Below the pieces are notes generated by a model. The model was not told the DNA's origin and made no database searches. It was given only the letters and a program-made list of their open reading frames with translations. From Planctomycetales bacterium (lineage in GTDB: Bacteria > Planctomycetota > SZUA-567), in assembly GCA_025997475.1 (NCBI GenBank), contig BNUQ01000006.1, positions 1 through 64,000 of the forward strand: a DNA stretch of 64,000 nucleotides, in the 5' to 3' direction. The translations under genes were made by a program, and so were the position numbers. Positions 26,461 through 34,713 of this stretch are shown one piece after another; position 1 is the first letter of the stretch; every line of letters starts with the position of its first letter.

Positions 26461-28828
26461 GAATTTTCCGCATCCGCGAATCTTCGCGGAAATAAACATT
26501 GCCATTTCTGATAACGTGCGTAAACGGCTTAACTTCCCGCGTCGCGGGAATGTATTCTTCCGGCGCGACCGGTTTTTTGTTTGCGGTTTCCGTATTCGCG
26601 TTGTCGGCGTCGCGGTCGGCGATATGCCGGATGTCGCCCTCAATGTGCGCCATCGCGCCGGTTAATTGGTCGGCGAGGTTTGCGCCCGGAATGGGATTGC
26701 ACGTCGTTTCTTCACCGGCACGCATTTTTCCGTGATTGCTCATCGTGCCGAGAATCATTTCCGGGTGTTCGACGAAATACGGATTAAGCGGGATTTCTTC
26801 GCCGTTCACGTCGGTGATGGACGACAGATTTACCCAGTCCCGTTCCACGATGTCTTCGCTACCGAGAAATTCTGGGATTTTCGCGCCGTTCGCATCGACA
26901 TTCTCCCCGGCTTTTTTCGTTTTGTCATACGCGGGGTTGGCAATCATTTTGACGCCGACTTTCACGTTGCCGGCGTTTTCAGCGATGTATCGCGGGATTT
27001 CGTTCCCGTTCTCGTCTTCATTTTTCGCGTCTTTATTTTGGTCGTAGGCGGGATTCTCCACCATTTTTGGCGATAAAATCGCAAGCGTTTCCCGCTTCTG
27101 CAAAAAGATAATGTCGGTGGTGACTTGCGTTCCGGCGTTCACCGCAAACGCATTGCTCGGTAGGCGAATCGCGCCAAGCAGTTTGGCGCGTTCCATAAGG
27201 TATTGCCGCACCTTGCGGTCGTTCTTATCCATCGTGCCTTTGCTCGTAACAAACGCGACGACGCCATTTGGACGCACTTGGTCAAGTGTTTTTGCGAAGA
27301 AATAGTCGTGGATGAGAAATTTGTTTTTTTCGTATTGCGGGTCGTAAATTTTGTAACTGCCAAACGGCACGTTGCCAATCGCCACGTCGTAAAAACCGCT
27401 GTTCGGCGCGGTCTTTTCGTAGCCGGTGATTTCAATGTTTGTTTTGGGGTAAAGTTTTTGCGCGATGCGCCCGGTCAGCGAATCAAGTTCGACGCCAAAG
27501 AAAGAAGCGTTTGCCGCAATCTTTTCCGGCGCAAGCCCAAAGAAGTTTCCCGCGCCCATTGACGGTTCAAGCACGTTGCCGCGCTCAAAGCCCATTTCCG
27601 CGATTTTATTCCACATCGCTTTAATCACGGTCGGCGACGTGTAGTGCGCGTTGAGCGATGACGATTCCGCCGCTTGGTATTCTTCCGGCGTAAGCAAATC
27701 TTTCATTTCTTGATTGGCTTCGCGTTCCCACTTCCCTTGCCGGTTCTCGCCGAAGACCTGTTCGGATAGAGCGCCCCAACCGGTGAATTTCGCGAGCGTC
27801 GCTTGCTCTTCCGGCGTCGCGGGACGATTTTCGCTTTCAAGCAATTTCAACGTCTTAATCTCATCACGGTTGTTCTCGTATCGTTCTTTCGGAGTGTATT
27901 CGCCGAGCCGGTCGTCGGTGATGCGGTAATTCGACGCCTCCGGCACGTCCGGCTCTGCCGGTGTCATCGCCGTCGTGAGTTTCTCCGGCGCAATGTCCAT
28001 CGCCGCCGCTATTTCCTCGCGGTTGTCGGCGAATAAATCGTCTTGCGCCGGTGCCGCCGTTTGCGCTTGCCGGTTTATCGCGTTCTCGACGAACACGCTT
28101 TCAAGTTTGGCTTCCGCTTCGTCTTCCGCGTCAATGTCGGCTTGTTCTGCCGCCATAAATTCGCCTATCGACGGTAAATCGGCTTGCGCCGGTGCGGTTG
28201 TCGCTTGCGCCGGTCGTTCGGCGGCGGCGCGTTCCGCCGCTTGCACGTGGGTGTTAATCACGGCGGACGATAAATCGCGCGTCGTCTTGACGAGAGCGTA
28301 GTAATCGTCGGCGGTCTGTTCGCCAACGGCGTAATTCGTGTTTGCCCATTTAACGACTGACCGGTCGAAACGCTTGTCCCCTGCGTTATTGCGGTGAATT
28401 ATCGTTGCCGCGATAGCATCGACGGGATAACTCTCGCCGCCAATCTCAATTGGCGGTTGTGCCGCCACCGGCGCGGTTGGCGCTCGTTCGGCGGTGGCGA
28501 CTAAATAACCGGCATCGCGGAGTCTTTTAACGTTCTCATCAAACGCCCGCGCCGGAAAACTCACCATCGGCGAGCGTGCGCGAGTGGTGAGCATCAAGTC
28601 CAAGACCATCGCGCCGATTTCCGCGTCCTCGCCGCGCATTTCGTAAAAATCACCGACCCGAAGCAGGAGCAACGGTGCGGACGTTTGTGCCGGTGGCTCA
28701 TTCACCGGCACGTTGGAGGGAAGTTTTTCGGATGCCAAAGAAACGGTGGCGGTTAATTCTGCGCCAAACAAACCACCGTCGGCATAATCATTGTCGTTGT
28801 CTTGTCTTGCTCGTGATTCCCGTTTCAT
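26444..28828 (-). CDS. N6-adenine methylase part of DarB-type antirestriction protein
   Basis: 794 residues. Residues about 50-115 (RVGDFYEMRGEDAEIGAM, MVSFPARAFDENVKRLRDAG) look like a MutS domain-I module, known from the giant antirestriction proteins of conjugative elements. Residues about 350-560 are the methylase: NAHYTSPTVIKAMW, motif I LEPSMGAGNF and motif IV GNVPFG. Then NPYFVEHPEMILGTMSNHGK, typical for the family. The protein ends right after YFREDSRMRK because of a frameshift plus deletion. Such proteins shield incoming DNA from host restriction. It lies 25 bases downstream of the ArdC-like gene. Confidence 0.85.
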   Translation of the reverse strand: MKRESRARQDNDNDYADGGLFGAELTATVSLASEKLPSNVPVNEPPAQTSAPLLLLRVGDFYEMRGEDAEIGAMVLDLMLTTRARSPMVSFPARAFDENVKRLRDAGYLVATAERAPTAPVAAQPPIEIGGESYPVDAIAATIIHRNNAGDKRFDRSVVKWANTNYAVGEQTADDYYALVKTTRDLSSAVINTHVQAAERAAAERPAQATTAPAQADLPSIGEFMAAEQADIDAEDEAEAKLESVFVENAINRQAQTAAPAQDDLFADNREEIAAAMDIAPEKLTTAMTPAEPDVPEASNYRITDDRLGEYTPKERYENNRDEIKTLKLLESENRPATPEEQATLAKFTGWGALSEQVFGENRQGKWEREANQEMKDLLTPEEYQAAESSSLNAHYTSPTVIKAMWNKIAEMGFERGNVLEPSMGAGNFFGLAPEKIAANASFFGVELDSLTGRIAQKLYPKTNIEITGYEKTAPNSGFYDVAIGNVPFGSYKIYDPQYEKNKFLIHDYFFAKTLDQVRPNGVVAFVTSKGTMDKNDRKVRQYLMERAKLLGAIRLPSNAFAVNAGTQVTTDIIFLQKRETLAILSPKMVENPAYDQNKDAKNEDENGNEIPRYIAENAGNVKVGVKMIANPAYDKTKKAGENVDANGAKIPEFLGSEDIVERDWVNLSSITDVNGEEIPLNPYFVEHPEMILGTMSNHGKMRAGEETTCNPIPGANLADQLTGAMAHIEGDIRHIADRDADNANTETANKKPVAPEEYIPATREVKPFTHVIRNGNVYFREDSRMRKIRFVAI

Positions 28829-28853
28829 AACTCACCTCCGTTTTAATGAACGA

Positions 28854-30083
28854 TTAACTTTTGATGTAAAAACCGGTGTTGTTAAAATCTGAATAGACCT
28901 CTTCGTCATTCTGGAGTCGCTCCATTTCTACCTTCCATTCGTTGTCGAAGCAAAAATCCTCGTTGTTATAGCCGGTCGGAATTTCCTCCGTCGTTCGACA
29001 AGTGCCCGGATAACCAAATGGTTTGAGACAACTTCTCTCGCGGGTGGCTTCCAATCCATACGCGGCGGCGGTCGGGGCATCCTCACTCGGCAAATCCGCC
29101 GCTACTCGCGCGATGGTGCTATTGTTAAGCCCGAATAAAACCTTGAAAATTCGCCGCGCCAAGCCGACCACGCACTTTTCGATGAAGTCCTGCGAATCGA
29201 AGTCCAGAATGATGTTGTTAAAAACTTCGGCAGTGTATTTGCTCGTGTCCAATTCAAGCCGGTGCAACACGGCGTAAGCCACACTGTCGCGGAGGAATCG
29301 CGCTCTGTCTTTGATGTGGCCGAGTATGACCGGCGCGGCGCGTTTCATCGCTTTTAACTTGTCCCTATATTCATCGACAATCGCGTCCGCGTCCTCGTCG
29401 TCCGGCGCGTCGGTCAAATTATGTTTCACCAAATAATCTATCGTGAGGTCGTCGGGCTTGCAGTCCAAAAAGAGCAGTTTCACGTCGTCGCCGTATTCAA
29501 GCCGCAGGTTTTCGATGTCCTCGTGGTCGGCGTATCGCCATTCATAATCGAACGCTTTGTCCGCGACCGCGGCGGTCAGTTTTTCGATGTAGTCCGCGAG
29601 CGTGCCGTTGTGGACAAATTTACCCACTTCGCCGCGAAATTCGTTATCCAACGCGCTAATGGCGGCGGGATATTCGCCGGGATTCACCGTCCACGTCCCG
29701 ATTGTCATATCCTCTGGGTCAGTGGAGACAAAATCTTTAACGTCAAAAACCGCCCATAACACGGCGATGTCCTCGCCGTCTTTATCGGTGGTTGCACACG
29801 GCAACACCACCCCTTCCGCCTTATCTTTCAGCACCCATTTGTTGGTCTCAAACGCGCGTTTGGCAAACAGATACTCCCACAATCCGGGGCGTTGCGCGTG
29901 AATGAGGTAGATTTGCGGACAAGAAAAATTCCACGCGCCGCCAAGAGTGCGTAAAAAACTCTTCCAGTCCTCGCCGCCAAAGCAAATGTTCTCAAACACC
30001 GCGTCCGCGATTTCTTTCAAAGTGGCGTATCCGGCGCTCGCTTGCTCGTTTGCCAAAGTCGTTTCGTCGTTTTGTGCAGTCAT
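28854..30083 (-). CDS. ArdC-like N-terminal module of the antirestriction system
   Basis: 409 residues from ATG 30083 (AAAGGAGAAAACG). The longer frame to 30224 has no ribosome site. About residues 40-115, DWKSFLRTLGGAWNFSCPQIYLIHAQRPG, WVLKDKAEGVVLP and LWAVFDVKDF follow the ArdC-type ssDNA-binding domain that opens giant methylase-helicase antirestriction proteins (normally QLLIYAQRPD... RWVNRGAKGI... YVFDVSD). The rest is acidic and unrecognised. In related elements this domain is fused to the methylase; here it is a separate gene immediately upstream. The upstream gap (30084-30262) shows no gene. Confidence 0.65.
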   Translation of the reverse strand: MTAQNDETTLANEQASAGYATLKEIADAVFENICFGGEDWKSFLRTLGGAWNFSCPQIYLIHAQRPGLWEYLFAKRAFETNKWVLKDKAEGVVLPCATTDKDGEDIAVLWAVFDVKDFVSTDPEDMTIGTWTVNPGEYPAAISALDNEFRGEVGKFVHNGTLADYIEKLTAAVADKAFDYEWRYADHEDIENLRLEYGDDVKLLFLDCKPDDLTIDYLVKHNLTDAPDDEDADAIVDEYRDKLKAMKRAAPVILGHIKDRARFLRDSVAYAVLHRLELDTSKYTAEVFNNIILDFDSQDFIEKCVVGLARRIFKVLFGLNNSTIARVAADLPSEDAPTAAAYGLEATRERSCLKPFGYPGTCRTTEEIPTGYNNEDFCFDNEWKVEMERLQNDEEVYSDFNNTGFYIKS

Positions 30084-30262
30084 CGTTTTCTCCTTTGTTA
30101 TTTGAGTTTTCCGGCATAATTTGCCGGAATTTGACAGTCGCGTTTGTTTTGCACTCTCGCCCCGAAAAAATAAGTGCTTTGTTTGTATCGTGTTACAATA
30201 TACAGCGGCAAACGCGGTTGTCAAATTAAATTTTTATTTTTTTTTCTCGCTCTCCTAAATTT

Positions 30263-30526
30263 TTATGCCGGCGACGGCGTCTTTACGCCGCCGCGCTTCT
30301 TTTCCCACTCCGCGATTTTTGCCCGGTTCGCTTCGTCATACTTTTTCATTCGTGCCGCTATCGCCGCGAGTTCCGCCCGATATTCCACCCGGCATTTCTC
30401 TTGATACGCCGCCAATTCCTCGCGGTGTTTAGCCGCGCTCTCGTTGACCTTTTCCCGCGCCGCTCTCTCCTCGCGCTCAATCTGCGCGAACAAGTCGTCA
30501 ATCGGCGTGTCATTCGTCGCGCTCAC
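30263..30526 (-). CDS. Small coiled-coil protein downstream of traJ (GTG start)
   Basis: 87 residues from GTG 30526, with a perfect AGGAGG ten bases upstream; the start lies two bases after the preceding stop. Acidic start (SATNDTPIDDLFAQIEREE), then a continuous charged helix (KHREELAAYQEKCRVEYRAEL). No family recognised. Its place directly after the traJ-like gene suggests a relaxosome or transfer-control role. A long reading frame through this area in the same frame is otherwise a shadow of traJ. Confidence 0.65.
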   Translation of the reverse strand: MSATNDTPIDDLFAQIEREERAAREKVNESAAKHREELAAYQEKCRVEYRAELAAIAARMKKYDEANRAKIAEWEKKRGGVKTPSPA

Positions 30527-30528
30527 GG

Positions 30529-30920
30529 CTACCGTCCTCCTTTCTTTCGCCGCGTGTCGGCGAGAACGACCGCGACGATTTCGCGGATTTCTTTTTGCGA
30601 GGCGGTCAACTCTTCGGACAATTTTCTCATCGTCCACATTGTCGCGTCGTCGTATTTCTTGCGGTCGGTCAGCCACATCTTCAACAAGCGAGACGCCCCT
30701 GCTCGGCGATTGCTTGCCGCAAGTTTTCCACCGCTTCGGTATCAAGCCACGACGCCGGCGCATAGCCCACACCCAAATTCCGCAACAACGCCGACACCGA
30801 CAGATGACACGTTTTCGCCGTGGCGATGATTTGCGCCCGCTCTTCCGGCGTCGCATAAACGCGAAACGCCGGATTGGTCTTACGGGTTTGCCCTTGCTCG
30901 GCGGATTTCGTCTTACCCAT
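30529..30920 (-). pseudogene. traJ: TraJ/MobC-type relaxosome protein, frameshifted
   Basis: ATG 30920 behind GAAAGGAAAG opens 79 residues with the ribbon-helix-helix fold of oriT-binding proteins: FRVYATPEERAQIIATAKTC, SVSALLRNLGVGYAPASWLD. It stops at 30681, but the expected continuation lies in the other frames: LLKMWLT, then DRKKYDDATMWTMRKLSEEL down to the stop at 30529. RP4-type TraJ normally runs on through GGLLKLWL. Two small indels therefore seem to break one gene of about 130 residues. The 79-residue part could still bind DNA. Confidence 0.65.
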
Positions 30921-31250
30921 TTACTTTCCTTTCGTGGTCGTGAAGCGGAGCAACAAAAAGATTTATCGACACCAAAAGAAAAAACGTTGCCACTGGTGGC
31001 AACGCCACCACCAACACCCGCGCCGGTATCGGCACTACCGACCGACGCGGACGGCGAAACACGGTCAATACAAGAACGAATGGCGGAGTTCCGAACGCGG
31101 GCGAACGACGCCGGCAGGGCAAGCGTCCAGAAGCCCGTGCGCCAACCGGTCGTCGCCGTGCCGCCGCCGCCGATTGACCTCAACTCCGGCAACTTGCCGG
31201 AAAATCACGAGGAGATATTTCGACGTTTAACTGCCCGTGTGGTTGACTAA
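30921..31250 (+). other. traK-like remnant and probable oriT region
   Basis: A reading frame continues to 31250 with a plausible Pro-rich tail (PPPTPAPVSALPTDADGE, SIQERMAEFRTRANDAG, PPPPIDLNSGNLPE), but I find no start codon after 30921. In RP4 oriT lies between divergent traJ and traK, and TraK also ends Pro-rich. An 8-bp inverted repeat with 4-nt loop (CGTTGCCA...TGGCAACG, 30985-31004) could be part of oriT. The usual IncP nick consensus (YATCCTGY) is not visible, so oriT is inferred from position only. Confidence 0.4.
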
Positions 31251-31274
31251 CAGACCCCTCACAAGAAGCGAAAA

Positions 31275-31685
31275 ATGCCGAAAAATGAGTTTTTCATCCA
31301 CCTGCCGATTAGCGGCGGCGGCGAATTAAAAACGACGATGAGATGATTTGTTTCGATGCCGTCGCCAAATTTTTCCCCGACGCGCGATGCGTGGCTCAAT
31401 CCGTTTCTCGGCGCAATGGTTTTGGACGGCGGTATGGATTGCTATTCGGAGTTCGAGAAAACCGCAGTTTTTAAGGACAATGCCGCCCGTCTCGCCGGCA
31501 TCGTGAAAATGCCGGAATGGTCGGCGCTGATGAAACACGACGTAGCCGCGATGTTCAAGTCAAGCCGCGCGTTCGAGCAATGTCTCGCCGACAAAAACCT
31601 GAACATTATGGAACGGCAACGGTTAGTGATGGCGAAACGGACGCTGTGGGATTTGCTCGACAACATCGAGGAGATTTCGCAATGA
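31275..31685 (+). pseudogene. traL: TraL-like remnant (N-terminal ATPase half missing, frameshifted)
   Basis: Three frames together read like the C-terminal half of RP4 TraL: FFIHLPISGGGELKTTMR (31290-31343), then FDAVAKFFPDAR, then AWLNPFLGAMVLDGG, KMPEWSALMKHDVAAMF and LADKNLNIMERQRLVMAKR to the stop at 31685. The P-loop half is absent. The longest single frame, ATG 31356, gives 109 residues. The gene order traJ, traK, traL, traM matches RP4. Confidence 0.6.
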
Positions 31686-32169
31686 CCGACGACGAGGTGA
31701 AAAAATTGACCGAAGCGATTATCGCTTCGGTCTCGAAAAACAATCAACAGATAATCCGCGCCGACGACCCGGTAATGGTGTTGCCGACCGCGTTCAAACT
31801 CATCGTGGATAAGTTGTTGGAAGAGCAAAAAAACGCACTCTTGGAATTTCGGAGCGGACTTCATCAGACGCAGAAAAAAATTGGCGAGGACGCGGACGCG
31901 GCGTCGAAAAAACGGTTCTGGATGCGATGGACGGGATTAAGAATTTAGTGAAAAGCCAAGTTAGCGAGGAAATTAACATCGGTTGCAAAAAGATTCGCGA
32001 CGTGGTTAAAAGCGAGGCGCAAGCGTGTTTCAGCGCGTATAGCAAGGAATTTGTGGAGTTAAAGAACAGCGGCGCGACCGTCAGCAATGCCGCCCTTATC
32101 GCTTTCTACGCCGCCGCCCTCGCGTTTATGGGCGGCATGTCCGCCATCGTCGCCACGTTGATTCGTTAG
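31682..32169 (+). pseudogene. traM: TraM-like gene broken by a frameshift
   Basis: ATG 31682 overlaps the previous stop (ATGA). The first frame gives 88 residues (DDEVKKLTEAIIASVSKNNQ, RADDPVMVLPTAFKLIVDKL), ending at 31948. At an A6 run (about 31906-31911) the sense continues one frame over as KTVLDAMDGIKNLVKSQV to a C-terminal transmembrane helix (NAALIAFYAAALAFMGGM) and a stop at 32169. Together they form one protein of about 160 residues, in the place of traM after traL. If each frame is used alone, two small proteins result. Confidence 0.6.
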
Positions 32170-32200
32170 ACAAAACCAAGAGAAATTTAACGCCAAAATA

Positions 32201-32234
32201 AAAAGCCGTCTCGGTCGTTCAGGGCGGCTTTTTT
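32201..32234. terminator. Hairpin terminator between converging genes
   Basis: AAAAGCCG (32201-32208) pairs with CGGCTTTT (32225-32232), followed by more T. The A-run on the other side could let it work in both directions. It lies between the traM-like gene and the convergent Rpn-type gene. Confidence 0.75.
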
Positions 32235-32244
32235 CGCAACAAAT

Positions 32245-33144
32245 TTACAACGCGGCGATTTCGCTTTCGGTTAAGCCGGTAATCTGCGCAATCAGGGTCG
32301 GCGCTATTCCTGCCGCCTTCGACTTTTTGGCAATCGCCAATTGTTGTTTAATTTCTCCTTGTTCAATCCCTTGTTCAATCCCTTGTTCAATTACTTGTTC
32401 AATCCCTTGTTCTATCCCTTGCGCCACGCCTTTTTGATACGCACTATCTATCACATTGACATTATCGCGATAAATTTTCAGCGAAGCGGCGTAGGCGTCG
32501 CGTTCGCGCGGATTCATCGCCGCTAAATCCGCCGTCGCAAACGCCAGCGTAAAAATCGGCTCGCGCAACACCGCCGGAATATCCTCAAACCGCACTAAAT
32601 TTTTCAGAAAATACAACCACTTGTCTTTGTGATTAGCCAATTCGTTTTCCGCTTTGTTGAACAACGGCATTTGCAAAAAAATAAATTCCAACTTGTCGGA
32701 AAACAACTCGCCGTCTTGGTCTTTCAGATGAATATGACGCGAAAATTTCTGCCGCTCTTCGGCTTCGTCGTAAAGAAAATCCAACACCGCGACGAAATAA
32801 ACTTTTTTCAACTGAAAATCCCACTCGCCTTGCGGCGCTTGCTGTTGCAAGGGAAACGTCGAATAAAACAACGCGCGGTCTTTGAAATAGTGCTGATACG
32901 CTTTTTGCATTTCGACAATAAACGCCTCGCCGCGCTCGTTGCGGCAATGAATATCAAACACGGCGCGGCGACCGTCGGGGTATTCCGGCAGATTTTCAGG
33001 ATTGGTGAGTTGCAATTCTTTGATACGGTCGGACGCGGGCAAAATCGTGTTGAGAAAATCAATCAACAAGTCCTTGCTCGCCTCTTCGCCGAAAAGTTTT
33101 TTGAATCCGAAATCGGTGTAAGGATTGATGAACTTGGCTTCCAT
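32245..33144 (-). CDS. Rpn family PD-(D/E)xK nuclease/transposase-like protein
   Basis: 299 residues from ATG 33144, preceded by AAAGGAG (the frame extends to 33201 without a better start). Typical Rpn/PDDEXK_2 sequence: INPYTDFGFKKLFGEEASKD, LLIDFLNTIL, AVFDIHCRNERGEAFIVEMQ (catalytic D...E-x-Q), HYFKDRALFYSTFPL and VYFVAVLDF. These proteins nick or cut DNA and are linked with recombination. The C-terminal part carries a run of GIEQ units coded by 15-bp repeats (about 32358-32421). It lies just inside the right integrase. Confidence 0.9.
   Translation of the reverse strand: MEAKFINPYTDFGFKKLFGEEASKDLLIDFLNTILPASDRIKELQLTNPENLPEYPDGRRAVFDIHCRNERGEAFIVEMQKAYQHYFKDRALFYSTFPLQQQAPQGEWDFQLKKVYFVAVLDFLYDEAEERQKFSRHIHLKDQDGELFSDKLEFIFLQMPLFNKAENELANHKDKWLYFLKNLVRFEDIPAVLREPIFTLAFATADLAAMNPRERDAYAASLKIYRDNVNVIDSAYQKGVAQGIEQGIEQVIEQGIEQGIEQGEIKQQLAIAKKSKAAGIAPTLIAQITGLTESEIAAL
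32358..32421. repeat. 15-bp tandem repeat in rpn-type gene
   Basis: About four copies of a unit like CAATCCCTTGTTCAA, encoding GIEQG-type units. Unit length is a multiple of three, so length changes would be in frame. Confidence 0.85.
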
Positions 33145-33193
33145 TGACGACTCCTTTTTGGGGCGTTTTTTTGTGAGGGTTATTATACCCGAA

Positions 33194-34497
33194 TTAATCA
33201 ATCAAATGAATGCCGGTGTTTGCCGCCGCGTTCGGAATTAAATGTGCGTAATGCCGCCGACAAACTTCCGGCGTGTTGCCCATCATCGCGCAAATCTGGT
33301 CTATTGTTACTTTGCCGGTCTGCGCCAACAGCGACGCGAACGTGTGCCGAAAAACATTCCATTTAATTTTAGTCGATAATTCCGGCATTTTCTTCACGAG
33401 CGCGGCAAGGTCATTATCGGCTTTAATTTCAGCGCTCACGTTGGCGTTCTGCCAATGCGCCGCCACGTAACCGTTTTTCTTCGCGAACGGTTTTAAGGTC
33501 GAGAGTAGCGCCGGACTAATCGGAACGTGGCGCGGTCGGTCAGTTTTTGTCTTTTTTACGTGAAGCCAACTGCCGGCAAAATCAACGTCCTCCCAGCGCA
33601 AGCGAATAATTTCCCCACGCCGCAATCCGGCGTAAAGCGCAATCCATACCGGCAGAGCGCAAGGTTTGCCGGATACGGCGGCGATTATGTCATCGCGTTC
33701 TTCGCGAGTAAAAAAACAATCTCCGCCGTTTTGCTCACGCTCTTTTTCTTGATGTCGTCAAAAGGATTTTCCTTGACGAGTTTATTCTTGACCGCCCATT
33801 TGTAGAACATTTTCGCCGTCTCAATGTAGATGTTAGTTGTGTTCGGTGAAACGGTTCGCGGTGAAGCGGTGGCGCGATATTTTCCGCGTTTTTGCGTGGG
33901 TTTGGGCGTGAACTCAAATATGGCGCGGTTTCCTAATGCAATGGATAGTTTGGCGGAGGTGTGTTCAATGTTCGCGGCGACAAGCGCGGCGGCAATTTCT
34001 TTTCGCGTCATCGCGCGCCCGTTCATCAGCCGACGAACAGTGTCGGACAAGTAGCGGTTGATGGCGAGCGTCTCAATCCATTCAGCGGCTTGCGCCGATG
34101 TGAGAGTGAGCAAGTCGTATTTTTCGGCAAGACGACCTAAACAATGGGCACGTCTTTTTATTTGTTTCACTTTGGCGGTCGCGGCGTATTGGTTAATCCA
34201 CGCTTGTTGCGCGGTCGCCGAAGTAATCCGAAAGTATTTTTCGCCACTGACAAATTGGTCGGCAAGCGTTTTTTGGTAAGCAATGACGGCAGGGATATGT
34301 TCCGCCCATTCGGGAAATTTTTCACCGCGTAGCCCGATAGCAATGTATTGGCAAGCGACTTCGGCTTTATCTTTTTCGGCGCGTTGGTAGCCGGTGGAAA
34401 ATTCGTATGATTTTTCCCGAACATTCCAACGAATCCGCCAACGACGGGCGGCAAAACGAAGACGCGGTATCGGATAAGAGCGGGGTTGGTCAGCCAT
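33194..34497 (-). pseudogene. Tyrosine integrase, right copy (one frameshift)
   Basis: ATG 34497 opens 270 residues (MADQPRSYPIPRLRFAARRW ...) with arm- and core-binding domains. At a T7 run (near 33712-33718) the frame is lost. One frame over it continues FTREERDDIIAAVSGKP, ALYAGLRRGEIIRLRWEDVD (first catalytic Arg), NVFRHTFASLLAQTG (second Arg; the box has Asn where many have His) and CRRHYAHL (nucleophile Tyr), to the stop at 33194. One base would restore about 433 residues. It points away from tRNA-Arg and is the mirror partner of the left copy. Confidence 0.92.
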
Positions 34498-34592
34498 TTC
34501 AGACCTCTTCGTTAATCAGTCATTTCGGGACTCCATTTCGGGACTCTTGGAGGTCTGAAAACGTCTTAAAACGATTAAACGCTATACAGTCG
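34498..34592 (-). promoter_or_regulatory. Right attachment/integrase control region
   Basis: Two TCGGGACTC units (34525 and 34538, 13 bases apart) and CTATACAGTCG (34582-34592) mirror the left end in sequence and spacing. In addition a 10-bp inverted repeat (TTCAGACCTC near 34499 and GAGGTCTGAA near 34550) brackets the paired units; it is absent at the left end. Confidence 0.7.
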
Positions 34593-34602
34593 CGCTGAAA
34601 CT

Positions 34603-34679
34603 TGGTATGCCCGACTGGAATCGAACCAGCGACCTGCGCTTTAGGAAAGCGCCGCTCTATCCGGCTGAGCTACGGGCAC
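34603..34679 (-). tRNA. tRNA-Arg (CCT)
   Basis: Cloverleaf with anticodon CCT in the loop TTCCTAA, stem GCGCT/AGCGC, T-arm GGTTCGATTCC and encoded CCA (34605-34603). The first acceptor pair is G-T. Its 3' end faces the integrated element. Confidence 0.96.
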
Positions 34680-34713
34680 AAATTGCAGTGGGCAATTTGC
34701 AACGAGCAAATGA

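Noticed and set aside
30921..31010. Defined oriT nick site
   Set aside because: The IncP nick consensus is not visible, so only an approximate region is given.
30444..31250. 268-codon plus-strand frame over traJ
   Set aside because: The first 160 codons are antisense to the traJ-like and coiled-coil genes. Only the last part, after about 30940, has protein-like text and is noted as a traK-like remnant.
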